Assembly: GCA_050633265.1 (NCBI GenBank)
Contig: JBOEGE010000011.1
Span: forward strand, 62,001-126,000
DNA: 64,000 bases
Reading direction: 5' to 3'
Source of the DNA: JBLHZY01 sp050633265
Lineage (GTDB): Bacteria > Pseudomonadota > Alphaproteobacteria > Rhodobacterales > Rhodobacteraceae
Below, piece by piece: positions 33,333 through 42,472 of the stretch. Below the pieces are notes generated by a model. That model was not told where the DNA came from, did no database searches, and saw only the letters and a program-made list of their open reading frames with translations. Position numbers and translations under genes: made by a program. How positions within the stretch are numbered: position 1 is the first letter of the stretch; the number at the start of each line of letters is the position of its first letter.

Positions 33333-34964
33333 TCAGGACGGCCCGAATGTCGAGCATTCCAGATTGCGCGCCTGCAAGCGACGACAGGCAAGCGCTGCTG
33401 TGCCTTCATTCATCCCAACGAAATTTGCGGCATATCCACGCCGATTTTTAACAACTTTGCGCAGCGCATCATCCAATGTGCCCATCTCTTTGAGTGCGGT
33501 TTTCAGCAGGATCCGTTCGGCCTGATAGCGCGATCCATAGGTGCCCACATTGATCCCCCAATGCCGCCCGCCAGAGGTTGACATACGGGTAACGATCTCG
33601 GGCTCGGAAAGGCGCATTTTTGGTTGTGTATCAACAGTTTGTGGCGCGATAGATGCGAGGTGAAGACTCTCTGGGCGCGGCCTTGGAGTGATGCTTGCTA
33701 CGCGCGGGGCAGGGGCCTCGGCGGCGGCTGCGGCAGCAACAGCCGTTTGGGCCAGTATCTGTGCGGCATCAAGCGCGGGTCTGGGCTCTGGCGCGGGGGC
33801 TTGCGCGATTTGCACCGGAGCCGCCTGAGCTGGAGCGGCCGCAACCGGAGCAGCTTGCGCCTGTTCGACCGCTTTCAAAATATCCGCCTGCATCGCCATC
33901 AGAACGGTCTCGTCGGCGGGATCAAGCGGCGCATTGCGTAGCGGCCGGGCCAAGGGGCGCGGAGAGCGCGAAATTTTGACCGAAACGCGCACGATCTTGC
34001 CCGCAGGCATCATCCCAGAGCGCATTTGATCCGCCGTTGGCGCAGTGCCTTCATTGCCCGTATCGCCAGCCGAGGCGATGGCAACGGCAGATCCGCGCCC
34101 TTGATAAGCAGGTTTGCGCGGCTTGAGAACAGCAACGCGGCTCGGCGCACGCGAGAAGCCCATATCGAGCAATTCAGCGACGCGCGCATTGCGCGCAGCC
34201 GTTGAGCGCCCGCCAAAAACGGTTGCGATAATGCGCTCATTCCCGCGCTCAGCTGAGGCCACAAGATTGAAGCCAGCGGCGCGGGTATAGCCGGTTTTGA
34301 TCCCGTCTGCGCCCTTATAGGCGGCAAGGAAGCGACTGTTTGTATTGGGAACTTCGCGAATGCCCGCATCGGTCGAGCGGCGCGAGAAGAGGTTATAATA
34401 CTCGGGGTAATCAAAGAACAAATGGCGGCCAAGATTGGTCATATCGCGGGCCGTGGAAAGATGGCCCTCTTCGGTAAGTCCATGGGCGTTTTTGAAGGTT
34501 GTCCGGGTCATGCCAAGCGCTTTTGCGGTCCGGTTCATCCGGCGGGCAAAGGCGGCTTCGGATCCTTCAACTGCGATGCCAAGGGCGGTTGCCGCATCAT
34601 TGGCGGATTTTACCGCCGCCGCGCGCACAAGATAGCGCAGTTTGATCGTTTGCCCGGCGCGCAGGCCAAGCTTTGAGGGCGGCTCATTGGCGGCGCGGGC
34701 AGTGATTTTGATATCGTCATCCAACGAAAGTTCGCCATGCTCGATCGCTTCAAAGACAACATAGAGGGTCATCATTTTGGTGAGCGATGCAGGATGCAGC
34801 CGGCTATCCGCGTTGCGCGCATGCAAGACCTCGCCAGATCGTGCATCAATCACAACTGCCGCATAGGGCGCAGCAAAACTGGGCCCGGCAAGCGCCAGCC
34901 CAAACAAAATCGTACAAATATAGAGTAGCCCGAAACGGACATACTGCTTCACGCGTGTGTTCAC
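33333..34964 (-). CDS. D-alanyl-D-alanine carboxypeptidase with C-terminal SPOR domain
   Basis: 543 residues from the GTG at 34964, chosen because it places a good signal peptide (cleavage near residue 31, PSFA-A) at the N terminus; longer frames start inside hydrophilic sequence. The S11 peptidase domain has SLTK (Ser60, Lys63), SAN (120-122) and KTG (223-225). It trims D-Ala from peptidoglycan stem peptides in the periplasm. A Pro/Ala/Gln-rich linker (about 330-460) leads to a SPOR domain (about 465-543), which binds denuded septal peptidoglycan and suggests a role at the division site. The gene converges with yejF, 29 bases away. Confidence 0.93.
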   Translation of the reverse strand: MNTRVKQYVRFGLLYICTILFGLALAGPSFAAPYAAVVIDARSGEVLHARNADSRLHPASLTKMMTLYVVFEAIEHGELSLDDDIKITARAANEPPSKLGLRAGQTIKLRYLVRAAAVKSANDAATALGIAVEGSEAAFARRMNRTAKALGMTRTTFKNAHGLTEEGHLSTARDMTNLGRHLFFDYPEYYNLFSRRSTDAGIREVPNTNSRFLAAYKGADGIKTGYTRAAGFNLVASAERGNERIIATVFGGRSTAARNARVAELLDMGFSRAPSRVAVLKPRKPAYQGRGSAVAIASAGDTGNEGTAPTADQMRSGMMPAGKIVRVSVKISRSPRPLARPLRNAPLDPADETVLMAMQADILKAVEQAQAAPVAAAPAQAAPVQIAQAPAPEPRPALDAAQILAQTAVAAAAAAEAPAPRVASITPRPRPESLHLASIAPQTVDTQPKMRLSEPEIVTRMSTSGGRHWGINVGTYGSRYQAERILLKTALKEMGTLDDALRKVVKNRRGYAANFVGMNEGTAALACRRLQARNLECSTFGPS

Positions 34965-35165
34965 GTCGCTCGCCTTTTTTTCTGCCTCAAACGGCCGGAT
35001 CATTAGCGCCCAGCTCATTAATTGCCCCAACGCTAACACGCGTCTGCTTTTCAGAAAACCTCTAAAATTCAAGGGGCTTGCGGGGATTGCCGATATGCAA
35101 CGCCATATCTAGTGGGTGTGTTTGGTGCCCGGTCTATATGTGCGATTTGGGCAGGGAAAAGCGCA

Positions 35166-35873
35166 CTAGGCGGCTTCAATTTTTTCGATAAGGGCGGCCA
35201 GTTTTCCGAGGTTTTCAATCTCATGAAAGCGCGCACTGGCTTGGGGCGCGGCGGCATGTTCGAGCTCCCAGGTAAGACCATGGGGGATATAAACGCCCCA
35301 GCCGCCAGCCTCAATCGGGGGGATCACATCGGATTTCATCGAATTGCCAACCATCATCGCCGCCTCTGGCCCGGTGCCGTGGCGGGCAAAAATCTCGGCA
35401 TATATTTGTGGCTTTTTATCCGAGACAATCTCAACCCCATGAAACATCTCGCCAAGCCCGGATTGGGCAAGCTTGCGCTCTTGATCAAGCAGATCGCCCT
35501 TGGTGATCAGGATGATCTTATGGGATTGCGCGAGCGCCTCGACCGCCTCAAACGCATGGGGCAAAAGCTCGATAGGATGATGCAGCATTTCTTGGCCCGC
35601 AGCGATCAGATCGGCAATAACAGAGGCGGGCACCTTTTGATCGGTGACTTCGATAGCCGTCTCAATCATCGACAGAACAAAGCCTTTGATCCCAAAGCCA
35701 TAATGCCCAAGATTGCGCCGCTCGGCCGCCAACAATCGCTCGGCCAGATGATCGGCTTCGGTGAAATCTGCAAGCAATTCCGCGAATCGCTTTTGGGTCA
35801 TTCGGAACAGATGTTCGTTCTGCCAAAGCGTATCATCGGCATCAAACCCAACTGTCGTAATCATTTGCTGCAT
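35166..35873 (-). CDS. HAD superfamily hydrolase
   Basis: 235 residues. HAD motifs are present in order: motif I DADDTLW (nucleophile Asp), motif II ILITKGD, the lysine in VSDKKPQ (motif III) and motif IV GNSMKSDVIPPIEAG. A helical cap (about 20-90) fits the C1 class, so it probably acts on a small phosphate ester; a substrate cannot be named. GATADDTL-type variants of motif I with a Trp after the Leu occur in YjjG-like phosphatases. It is divergent from clpS. Confidence 0.85.
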   Translation of the reverse strand: MQQMITTVGFDADDTLWQNEHLFRMTQKRFAELLADFTEADHLAERLLAAERRNLGHYGFGIKGFVLSMIETAIEVTDQKVPASVIADLIAAGQEMLHHPIELLPHAFEAVEALAQSHKIILITKGDLLDQERKLAQSGLGEMFHGVEIVSDKKPQIYAEIFARHGTGPEAAMMVGNSMKSDVIPPIEAGGWGVYIPHGLTWELEHAAAPQASARFHEIENLGKLAALIEKIEAA

Positions 35874-35989
35874 TATTTTCCCCGCCTGACGCGAATTTCC
35901 GGCCCATTTGGGGCTGCCCCCTTTTCTGTGGGCAAGAAGGGCCTATATATTCCCCCCGAGCAACCCGTTTTACCCATCAGGAGCGCGAA

Positions 35990-36337
35990 TTGATCCATTT
36001 GGCCCACAGTATGTCGGACAAAGATGGCGGCCGTAACAATACGGACGACACCGATGTGCTGGTTGAGACAAAACCCAAGACAAAGCGCCCGCCGCTCTAT
36101 AAGGTTTTGTTGCTCAATGATGATTACACGCCGATGGAATTCGTGGTCGAGGTGCTTGAGCGTTTCTTCGGGATCACCCATGCGGCCGCGATCGAGATCA
36201 TGCTGACAGTGCATAAAAAGGGGCTCGCGGTTGTGGGGGTCTTTCCCTATGAGGTGGCTGAGACCAAGGTAACCCAAGTGATGGACCTTGCCCGCAAGAA
36301 GCAGCACCCGCTGCAATGCACCATGGAAAAGGAATAG
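35990..36337 (+). CDS. clpS: ATP-dependent Clp protease adaptor ClpS
   Basis: 115 residues if the TTG at 35990 is used. CAGGAG lies at a good distance from this TTG, whereas the ATG at 36011 has no ribosome site. The folded domain PPLYKVLLLNDDYTPMEFV, then VLERFFGITHAAA, MLTVHKKGLAVVGVFPYEVAETKV and a C-terminal HPLQCTMEKE is typical. The pocket residues for N-degron recognition (NDDYT, Met, His of the HKKG strand) are present. ClpS delivers N-end-rule substrates to ClpAP; clpA is not in the window. The first ~25 residues are disordered and charged. Confidence 0.94.
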   Translation: MIHLAHSMSDKDGGRNNTDDTDVLVETKPKTKRPPLYKVLLLNDDYTPMEFVVEVLERFFGITHAAAIEIMLTVHKKGLAVVGVFPYEVAETKVTQVMDLARKKQHPLQCTMEKE

Positions 36338-36355
36338 GCCAAGCGCCTGTTAATC

Positions 36356-37354
36356 ATGAGTAATTCCCGCCTGACCCTCGCGCTTGATGCGCGCGATATT
36401 GCCCTGCCCGAAGCCGGGCGCATTGCGATCTATCGCCCGCGCGCAGGCTTTGATCTTTCGGCGCTGCCCCAAGAGCGGGTGCATGTGATCCAAGGATTTC
36501 GCCCTGATCATGATGCTTTTGAGGCGGCGGGATATGCCACAGCGAGAGCGCCCGAAGGGGCCTATAGCGCCGCCGTGATCTGCGCAACCCGCGCCAAAGC
36601 CGAGGCGCATGCGCTGATTGCTGATGCGGTTGCGCGCGTTGAAGGCGGGCCCATTGTGCTTGATGGGCAGAAGACCGATGGCATTGATAGCCTGCTCAAA
36701 GAGCTGCGCAAACGGGCGGATATTGGCGCGGTGATCTCCAAAGCGCATGGCAAGATTTTTGTAATGACTGGGGCCAAGCCTGCGGATTTTGCCGATTGGA
36801 TCGATCCCGGACCGCGCGACATTGGTGAAGGGTTTGTGACCCGGCTTGGGGTTTTCTCCGCCGATAAGATTGATCGCGGCTCAATCGCCTTGGCCCAAGC
36901 CCTGCCGGATAAACTAAAGGGCCGCGTGGCCGATCTTGGCGCAGGCTGGGGCTATCTGAGCCGCGCGCTGCTTGAAAATCCAAAGATCACCGAATGCCAT
37001 CTTTATGAGGCAGAGGCCGCAGCGCTTGACTGCGCGCGCCAAAACATCACCGATCCGCGCGCCCATTTTCACTGGGCCGATGCAACGATCCTGCCCAAAG
37101 AGGCGCCTTTTGATGCGGTGATCTGCAACCCGCCGTTTCACACGGCCCGCAATGCCGATCCCGCGCTTGGCCGTGCTTTCATTGCATCGGCTGCGCAGAT
37201 GTTGGCGCCAAATGGTGCGGTTTGGCTGGTTGCAAACCGCCATTTGCCCTATGAGGCGGCTCTCGCTAGCTTGTTTCGTGATGTAAACGAGGTTGCTGGC
37301 GACAAAGCGTTTAAGGTTCTGCACGCCGCGCGCCCGCAACGGGCCAAGGGCTAA
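36356..37354 (+). CDS. rsmC: RsmC-like class I SAM-dependent methyltransferase
   Basis: 332 residues. It has the RsmC layout: a degenerate N-terminal methyltransferase-like half and a catalytic C-terminal half with the SAM loop VADLGAGWGYLSRALL (about 190-205), the acidic strand YEAEAAAL and the guanine-N2 motif NPPFH (260-264). RsmC methylates G1207 of 16S rRNA. The first domain lacks a SAM loop, as expected. It starts 18 bases after clpS. Confidence 0.85.
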   Translation: MSNSRLTLALDARDIALPEAGRIAIYRPRAGFDLSALPQERVHVIQGFRPDHDAFEAAGYATARAPEGAYSAAVICATRAKAEAHALIADAVARVEGGPIVLDGQKTDGIDSLLKELRKRADIGAVISKAHGKIFVMTGAKPADFADWIDPGPRDIGEGFVTRLGVFSADKIDRGSIALAQALPDKLKGRVADLGAGWGYLSRALLENPKITECHLYEAEAAALDCARQNITDPRAHFHWADATILPKEAPFDAVICNPPFHTARNADPALGRAFIASAAQMLAPNGAVWLVANRHLPYEAALASLFRDVNEVAGDKAFKVLHAARPQRAKG

Positions 37355-37387
37355 AGGGCGCAATGCCCCGATATTGGAGACGGTAAG

Positions 37388-38203
37388 ATGAGCTTTTCCA
37401 TTGCTGGCAAAACAGCAATTGTGACAGGGGCAGCCAATGGGGTTGGCCTGGCGATTGCACGCCACTTTGCCGAAAAAGGCGCCAATGTTATGTGCGCGGA
37501 TATGGATGAGGCGGGGCTGATCGAGGCGCTCGGCAAAGAGGGCGATGATAGCAACCTGCGCTATTTCGCCGGCGATCTGCGCGAAAAATTGACCATCGCC
37601 AATCTGCTGTCGGCAACAATTGATGCCTTTGAAGGCGTTGATATTCTGGTGAATGCAAGCCGCCAGGTAGAGCGATCCGAGCCGCTCGATGCGGATAATG
37701 ATGCGGTTGAAAACCTGCTTCAGCAGAATGTTATCAATGGGTTGCGCCTTAGCCAAGCGGTCGCCAAACGGATGATTGCCCAGGCCGAAGAAAGCGGCGC
37801 AGACATCAACAGTTCGGGCCAGATCGGCGCGATCATCAATCTGTCCTCAATCGCCGCGCGCCGCACCCATCCGGCCCTTTTGGCATTTTCCCTTAGCTCA
37901 GCCGCCACAGAACAAATGACCCGCTCTTTGGCTGTGGCACTTGCACCCAATCGCATTCGGGTAAACGCGCTGGCCTTTGGTTCGGTGATGAGCTGCTCGC
38001 TGCAAGACGCGCTGAATGAACACGACGGCTATCGCGAAGAGATCATCAACGCGACCCCGCTAGGGCGAATTGCCAGCGCAGGTGAGCTTGCCGATGCGGC
38101 GCAGTTTCTGGCCTCAGAGGGATCAAGTTTTATGACCGGCCAAGTGATGACACTGGACGGCGGGCGCAGCTTGGTTGACCGCGTCGGCGCTCCTGCGCAT
38201 TAG
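37388..38203 (+). CDS. SDR-fold protein lacking the catalytic Tyr and Lys
   Basis: 271 residues with a normal short-chain dehydrogenase scaffold: nucleotide loop TGAANGVG (13-20), acidic DM after strand 2, a strand-4 motif VNAS in place of NNAG (88-91), a serine at INLSS (153-154) and GG near the C terminus. At the YxxxK position the sequence is FSLSS: residues 167 and 171 are Phe and Ser. Thus both acid/base residues are gone, although NAD(P) binding looks intact. It may be a non-enzymatic or altered SDR. GGAGACGG precedes the ATG. Its stop overlaps that of the opposing lipoprotein by four bases. Confidence 0.8.
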   Translation: MSFSIAGKTAIVTGAANGVGLAIARHFAEKGANVMCADMDEAGLIEALGKEGDDSNLRYFAGDLREKLTIANLLSATIDAFEGVDILVNASRQVERSEPLDADNDAVENLLQQNVINGLRLSQAVAKRMIAQAEESGADINSSGQIGAIINLSSIAARRTHPALLAFSLSSAATEQMTRSLAVALAPNRIRVNALAFGSVMSCSLQDALNEHDGYREEIINATPLGRIASAGELADAAQFLASEGSSFMTGQVMTLDGGRSLVDRVGAPAH

Positions 38204-38586
38204 CCTTCAGGGTAGAGTTGCACGCATTGCGCCTTGGCCGCAGCCGAGGCGCGCGCCAGTTCTGTATGCTTTTTGCGCAAAGAGGAAAGCTTGCTTGCCT
38301 CGGCTTTGGGATCAATCGCAATGGGCTTTTCGCGGGTTGTTGGCGTTGCCACTTGGCAGAAAACCAGCTCGCTGCGCGCCCCGCCAAAACCGCCGCATAT
38401 CTCAAGGCTTGTTGAAATTGTCTGCGTCTTTTCAATGGCATAACCGCGCGAGATGTTAAGCTCGGTTTCCGCAATCAGCCCTTCAATCACGCGCTGATCC
38501 TTTGAAACATTGGACAAGCAGCGCTGTTGCGGGCTGGCGCAGGCAGCAAGCACAATTAGGGCAGGCAGAGTAAAAATGGCACGCAT
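38200..38586 (-). CDS. Small lipoprotein of unknown function
   Basis: 128 residues from the ATG at 38586, with GAGAG upstream; the longer open frame does not begin with a signal. A lipoprotein signal (LIVLAACAS) places the lipid-modified Cys at residue 16 or so. The mature protein has more cysteines and is helical and charged toward the C terminus (SKLSSLRKKHTELARASAAAKAQC), possibly coiled coil. I recognise no functional family, though similar lipoproteins occur in related bacteria as far as I recall. It is divergent from hemF. Confidence 0.7.
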   Translation of the reverse strand: MRAIFTLPALIVLAACASPQQRCLSNVSKDQRVIEGLIAETELNISRGYAIEKTQTISTSLEICGGFGGARSELVFCQVATPTTREKPIAIDPKAEASKLSSLRKKHTELARASAAAKAQCVQLYPEG

Positions 38587-38745
38587 AACTAAACTCTCCA
38601 AAAGCGGTTTCGCTGCATAAAGGATAGCGCGCCAAGCAGCGCTTGCAAACAGGCTTGGCAGTTCGCGCACAAAGCTGTTATCTCAGCCGCCAAGATGCAA
38701 AACTGGCCTATATTTCGGCATCTGGCCAAGAGGAGAGACGCAACA

Positions 38746-39639
38746 ATGAGCGATCAGATGGACGATCAAAAATCCCGCGCCTCTGCTTGGTTTCGCTCCC
38801 TCCGAGACGAGATCGTGACCGCCTTCGAAACGCTTGAAGATACCCAAGCCAGCGGCCCATTTGCGAGCGCTGCGCCGGGGCGTTTTGAGATCAAAGAGAC
38901 AAGCCGCCAAGGCGATGATGGCGGGGATGCTGGCGGCGGCTTGATGAGCGTGATGCGCGGCGGGCGGGTTTTTGAAAAGGTCGGCGTGAATGTCTCGACC
39001 GTTTATGGAACGCTGGGCGAGCGGGCGATTGGCGCGATGGCAGCGCGCAAAGGCCTGCCCGGTATGGCCGAGGATCCGCGCTTCTGGGCCGCCGGCATCA
39101 GCCTTGTGGCCCATATGCAAAACCCTCATACCCCTGCCGTCCATATGAACACCCGGATGTTTTGGACCCCGCATGGCTGGTGGTTTGGCGGCGGCGCGGA
39201 TCTTAACCCTTGCCTTGAGATCGAGGAGGACACGCGCTTCTTTCACGGGATTTTGCAAGAGTTCTGCGATCTGCACGATCCGGCTTTTTATCCGCGCTAC
39301 AAAGACTGGGCGGACGCGTATTTCTTCATCCCGCACCGGGGCCGGGCGCGCGGCGTTGGCGGCATTTTTTATGATGATCACAACTCAGGCGATTGGGAGG
39401 CGGATTTTGCTTTTACCCAAGATGTCGGCCGCGCCTTTTTGCCGGCGTTTCTGGGCGTTACAAACAAGCGCCGCGATATGACCTGGACCGAGGCCGATCG
39501 CGATGCGCAACTTGTCCATCGCGGCCTTTATGCTGAATATAATCTTGTCTATGATCGCGGCACGAAATTCGGCCTTGAAACTGGCCATGATCCCGATGCT
39601 GTTTTGATGAGCCTGCCGCCCCTGGCCAAATGGATCTAA
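38746..39639 (+). CDS. hemF: Coproporphyrinogen-III oxidase, oxygen-dependent
   Basis: 297 residues from the ATG at 38746 with AGGAGAG upstream. Converts coproporphyrinogen III to protoporphyrinogen IX using oxygen. The family blocks are all here: FEKVGVNVS, HMNTRMFW and WWFGGGADLNPCLE, RGVGGIFYDD and the C-terminal YAEYNLVYDRGTKFGLETGH. It is the aerobic counterpart of hemN at 45.5 kb, so this organism has both routes. It is transcribed alone or with the LysE-type gene 99 bases downstream. Confidence 0.96.
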   Translation: MSDQMDDQKSRASAWFRSLRDEIVTAFETLEDTQASGPFASAAPGRFEIKETSRQGDDGGDAGGGLMSVMRGGRVFEKVGVNVSTVYGTLGERAIGAMAARKGLPGMAEDPRFWAAGISLVAHMQNPHTPAVHMNTRMFWTPHGWWFGGGADLNPCLEIEEDTRFFHGILQEFCDLHDPAFYPRYKDWADAYFFIPHRGRARGVGGIFYDDHNSGDWEADFAFTQDVGRAFLPAFLGVTNKRRDMTWTEADRDAQLVHRGLYAEYNLVYDRGTKFGLETGHDPDAVLMSLPPLAKWI

Positions 39640-39738
39640 TCCGCGCCTTTTGCGCAGGCCGTGCGAAAACAGGCGCTTTGCACGCGCACTTGCGCTGCCA
39701 CCCAAACGTTTGAAAACACAAACTTCACAGGGGTAAAT

Positions 39739-40356
39739 ATGCTGAGTATCCTCCCTGAAACGCTCATTTCCTTTACGGTCGCTTCGATCCTGATCGAGAT
39801 CACCCCGGGGCCAAATATGGCCTATCTCGCTGTTTTGGCAGCAACGGAGGGGCGGCGCCATGGATTTGCTGCGGTGGCCGGTGTAGCGCTTGGGCTGCTC
39901 ATTATTGGGCTGCTGGCCGCCTTCGGAGTCGCTGCGCTGATAAGCTCCTCGCCGATATTGTTTGGGCTTTTGCGCTGGAGCGGAGTTGCCTATCTTGTTT
40001 GGCTCGCGATCGAAGCATGGCGCCCCGAGCGCGGAGAGGAAAACGAATTCGCCGCTTCGGATGCGCGCTATTTTCGCCGTGGCTTGATCGTCAATCTGCT
40101 CAATCCAAAGGCGGGGGTTTTCTACATCGCAATGGTGCCCGGCTTTGTTAATCCCACAGGGCCCATCCTTGCACAGACGGTCTTTTTGTCGGTGCTTTTT
40201 GTTGGAATTGCCACAGCAATCCATGCGCTGATTGTTGCCCTTGCCGGGGCCGCGCAGCCCTTTTTAAGCAACCCGCAGCATCGCCAAACAGTGCGCCGGA
40301 TTATGGCTGCGGCTTTGTTTGCTATTGCGATCTGGTTTGCTTGGTCAACGCGTTAG
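39739..40356 (+). CDS. LysE/RhtB family amino-acid exporter
   Basis: 205 residues from the ATG at 39739. Six hydrophobic segments and the family start IEITPGPNMAYLAVLA with the G-P-N motif are visible, then RRGLIVNLLNPKAGVFYIAMVPGFV. Members export amino acids or homoserine lactones; the substrate cannot be told. The stop shares four bases with the stop of the opposing hemE. Confidence 0.9.
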   Translation: MLSILPETLISFTVASILIEITPGPNMAYLAVLAATEGRRHGFAAVAGVALGLLIIGLLAAFGVAALISSSPILFGLLRWSGVAYLVWLAIEAWRPERGEENEFAASDARYFRRGLIVNLLNPKAGVFYIAMVPGFVNPTGPILAQTVFLSVLFVGIATAIHALIVALAGAAQPFLSNPQHRQTVRRIMAAALFAIAIWFAWSTR

Positions 40357-41381
40357 CCGCGGATCGCTTCCAGCATCACGTGAACGTTTTCCGGATCTGC
40401 GTCCGGTGTGATCCCGTGCCCAAGATTAAAGATATGCGGCCCGCCGGAAAATGCATCCACAATGGCGCGCGTGGCTTGGCGCAGATCATCGCCGCCCGTG
40501 ACCATGTGATGGGGGGCCAGATTGCCCTGAACACAGCCATCAACCTGAACATTGGCAACGGCCCACTCCGGCGAAACCGAGTTATCAATCGCCACACAAT
40601 CCGCGCCAGTGGCCTTGGCAAATCCGATATAGCCATTCCCCGCTTCACGCGGAAAAGCGATGACAGGGATGCCCGGATGCATGGCCTTTAGCGCTGAAAT
40701 AATCTCGCGGGCAGGCTCCAAAGCATAGCGGTTGAAATCTTCGCCCTTAAGCGATCCCGCCCAGCTGTCAAACAGTTTCACAACCTCAGCACCCGCTTGA
40801 ATTTGCGCCGAAAGATAATGGATCGTCGCCTCTGTGATCCGCGCCAAAAGCGCTTCAAACAATGCGCGGTTCTCGGCTTTGAGCGCATGCGCAGGCCCCT
40901 GATCCGGCGTGCCACGCCCGGCAATCATATAGGTCGCCACTGTCCAAGGCGCGCCAGCAAAGCCGATCAACGTTGTCTCTTTGGGCAGCTCGCCCGCTAG
41001 AATTTTCACCGTTTCATAGATCGGGTTTAGCGTCTCATGGATATCCGATGCAGGGCCGAGCTTGGCGAAATCTGCATCCGTCGTGATTGTCGAAAGACGC
41101 GGGCCTTCGCCGGTTACAAACCAAAGATCCGCCCCAAGCGCTTGCGGGATCAGCAAAATATCAGCAAACAGGATCGCCGCATCAAAGCCATAGCGGCGGA
41201 TCGGCTGAAGCGTCACTTCGGCGGCCAGTTCGGGATTGTAGCATAGCTTCAGGAAATCCCCGGCTTTGGCGCGGGTTGCGCGATACTCGGGCAAATAGCG
41301 CCCGGCCTGGCGCATCATCCAAACGGGCGGAACGGCTTGTTTCTCGCCTTTAAGCGCGCGAAGGATTGTTTTGTCAGCCAT
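40353..41381 (-). CDS. hemE: Uroporphyrinogen decarboxylase
   Basis: 342 residues. Removes four carboxyl groups from uroporphyrinogen III to give coproporphyrinogen III. The start PPVWMMRQAGRYLPEYRA is the family signature; GFAGAPWTVATYMI, the substrate Asp in LFADILLIP and the C-terminal FNLGHGI follow. GGGAG precedes the ATG. It is divergent from hemC (145 bases between starts), a common haem-gene pairing that may share control. Confidence 0.97.
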   Translation of the reverse strand: MADKTILRALKGEKQAVPPVWMMRQAGRYLPEYRATRAKAGDFLKLCYNPELAAEVTLQPIRRYGFDAAILFADILLIPQALGADLWFVTGEGPRLSTITTDADFAKLGPASDIHETLNPIYETVKILAGELPKETTLIGFAGAPWTVATYMIAGRGTPDQGPAHALKAENRALFEALLARITEATIHYLSAQIQAGAEVVKLFDSWAGSLKGEDFNRYALEPAREIISALKAMHPGIPVIAFPREAGNGYIGFAKATGADCVAIDNSVSPEWAVANVQVDGCVQGNLAPHHMVTGGDDLRQATRAIVDAFSGGPHIFNLGHGITPDADPENVHVMLEAIRG

Positions 41382-41526
41382 GCGAATATCTCCCGTTTCT
41401 GGCGCCTTTGGTCCGCTGGGAGGGCGCGATTGTCAAGGCTCAGCGGGCGGCTTTGCGACCATCTGTCTTAAGGGCGCGCTGTGCAAAGCATTGTCACCTT
41501 CGAGGCGCCGCGCTATTCCAATCTTC

Positions 41527-42471
41527 ATGAAACATACCTTGCCCAGCCCCGCCGCGCCCCTGAAAATCGGAACCCGCGGCTCGCCGCTCGCTTTGGCCCA
41601 AGCCTACGAGACGCGCGCGCGCCTGATGGCGGCCTTTGATCTGCCCGAAGCAGCGTTTGAGATCATCGTGATCAAGACCACAGGCGATAAGGTTTTGGAT
41701 CGCCCCTTGAAGGAAATCGGCGGCAAAGGCCTCTTTACCCGCGAGATCGAAGAGCAGCTTTTGAGCGGCGAGATTGATATCGCGGTGCACTCGATGAAGG
41801 ACATGCCGGTTGATCAACCCGCAGGTCTTTTGCTCGATACATACCTGCCGCGCGAAGATCCACGGGACGCTTTTATCGCGCTTGATGGGGGCCGTTTGGC
41901 CGATCTGCCCAAAGGCGCCGTTGTGGGCACTTCAAGCCTGCGCCGCCGCGCGCAATTGCTGGCCCGCCGCCCTGATCTTAAGATAGTCGAATTTCGCGGC
42001 AATGTTCAAACACGCCTTGGCAAATTGGCCGATGGGGTTGCCCGCGCAACCTTCCTTGCCATGGCCGGACTGAACCGCCTTGATATGAAAGAAGTGCCCC
42101 GCAGCGCGATTGAAACGGATGAGATGTTGCCCGCCGTGGCCCAAGGCGCGATTGGCATTGAGCGGCATGCTGATGATGCGCGTGCAGCCGAAATGCTGGC
42201 GGCGATCCATGATCTGCCAACCGGCCAACGCCTTGCTGCCGAGCGCGCTTTTTTGGCCGCGCTTGATGGCTCCTGCGAAACCCCGATTGCGGGTCTGGCT
42301 GAACTAAGCGGCGATACCTTGCGCCTTCGCGGCGAAATCCTGCGCACCGATGGATCAGAGGTTTTGGCCGATGAAATCAGCGGCGCGATTGAAACCGGCG
42401 CTGATATGGGCCGCAAGCTCGCCGCTGATTTGCTGGCGCGCGCGGGCGATAATTTCTTTGATTGGAAATGA
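41527..42471 (+). CDS. hemC: Hydroxymethylbilane synthase (porphobilinogen deaminase)
   Basis: 314 residues from the ATG at 41527. The frame extends 52 codons upstream but only this start fits the family, beginning close to LKIGTRGSPLALAQA. Other landmarks are HSMKDMP, GTSSLRRRAQL, FRGNVQTRL and the cofactor cysteine in LDGSCETPIAG, to which the dipyrromethane is bound. It polymerises four porphobilinogens. Its stop lies one base from that of the opposing oxidase gene. Confidence 0.97.
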   Translation: MKHTLPSPAAPLKIGTRGSPLALAQAYETRARLMAAFDLPEAAFEIIVIKTTGDKVLDRPLKEIGGKGLFTREIEEQLLSGEIDIAVHSMKDMPVDQPAGLLLDTYLPREDPRDAFIALDGGRLADLPKGAVVGTSSLRRRAQLLARRPDLKIVEFRGNVQTRLGKLADGVARATFLAMAGLNRLDMKEVPRSAIETDEMLPAVAQGAIGIERHADDARAAEMLAAIHDLPTGQRLAAERAFLAALDGSCETPIAGLAELSGDTLRLRGEILRTDGSEVLADEISGAIETGADMGRKLAADLLARAGDNFFDWK

Positions 42472-42472
42472 T

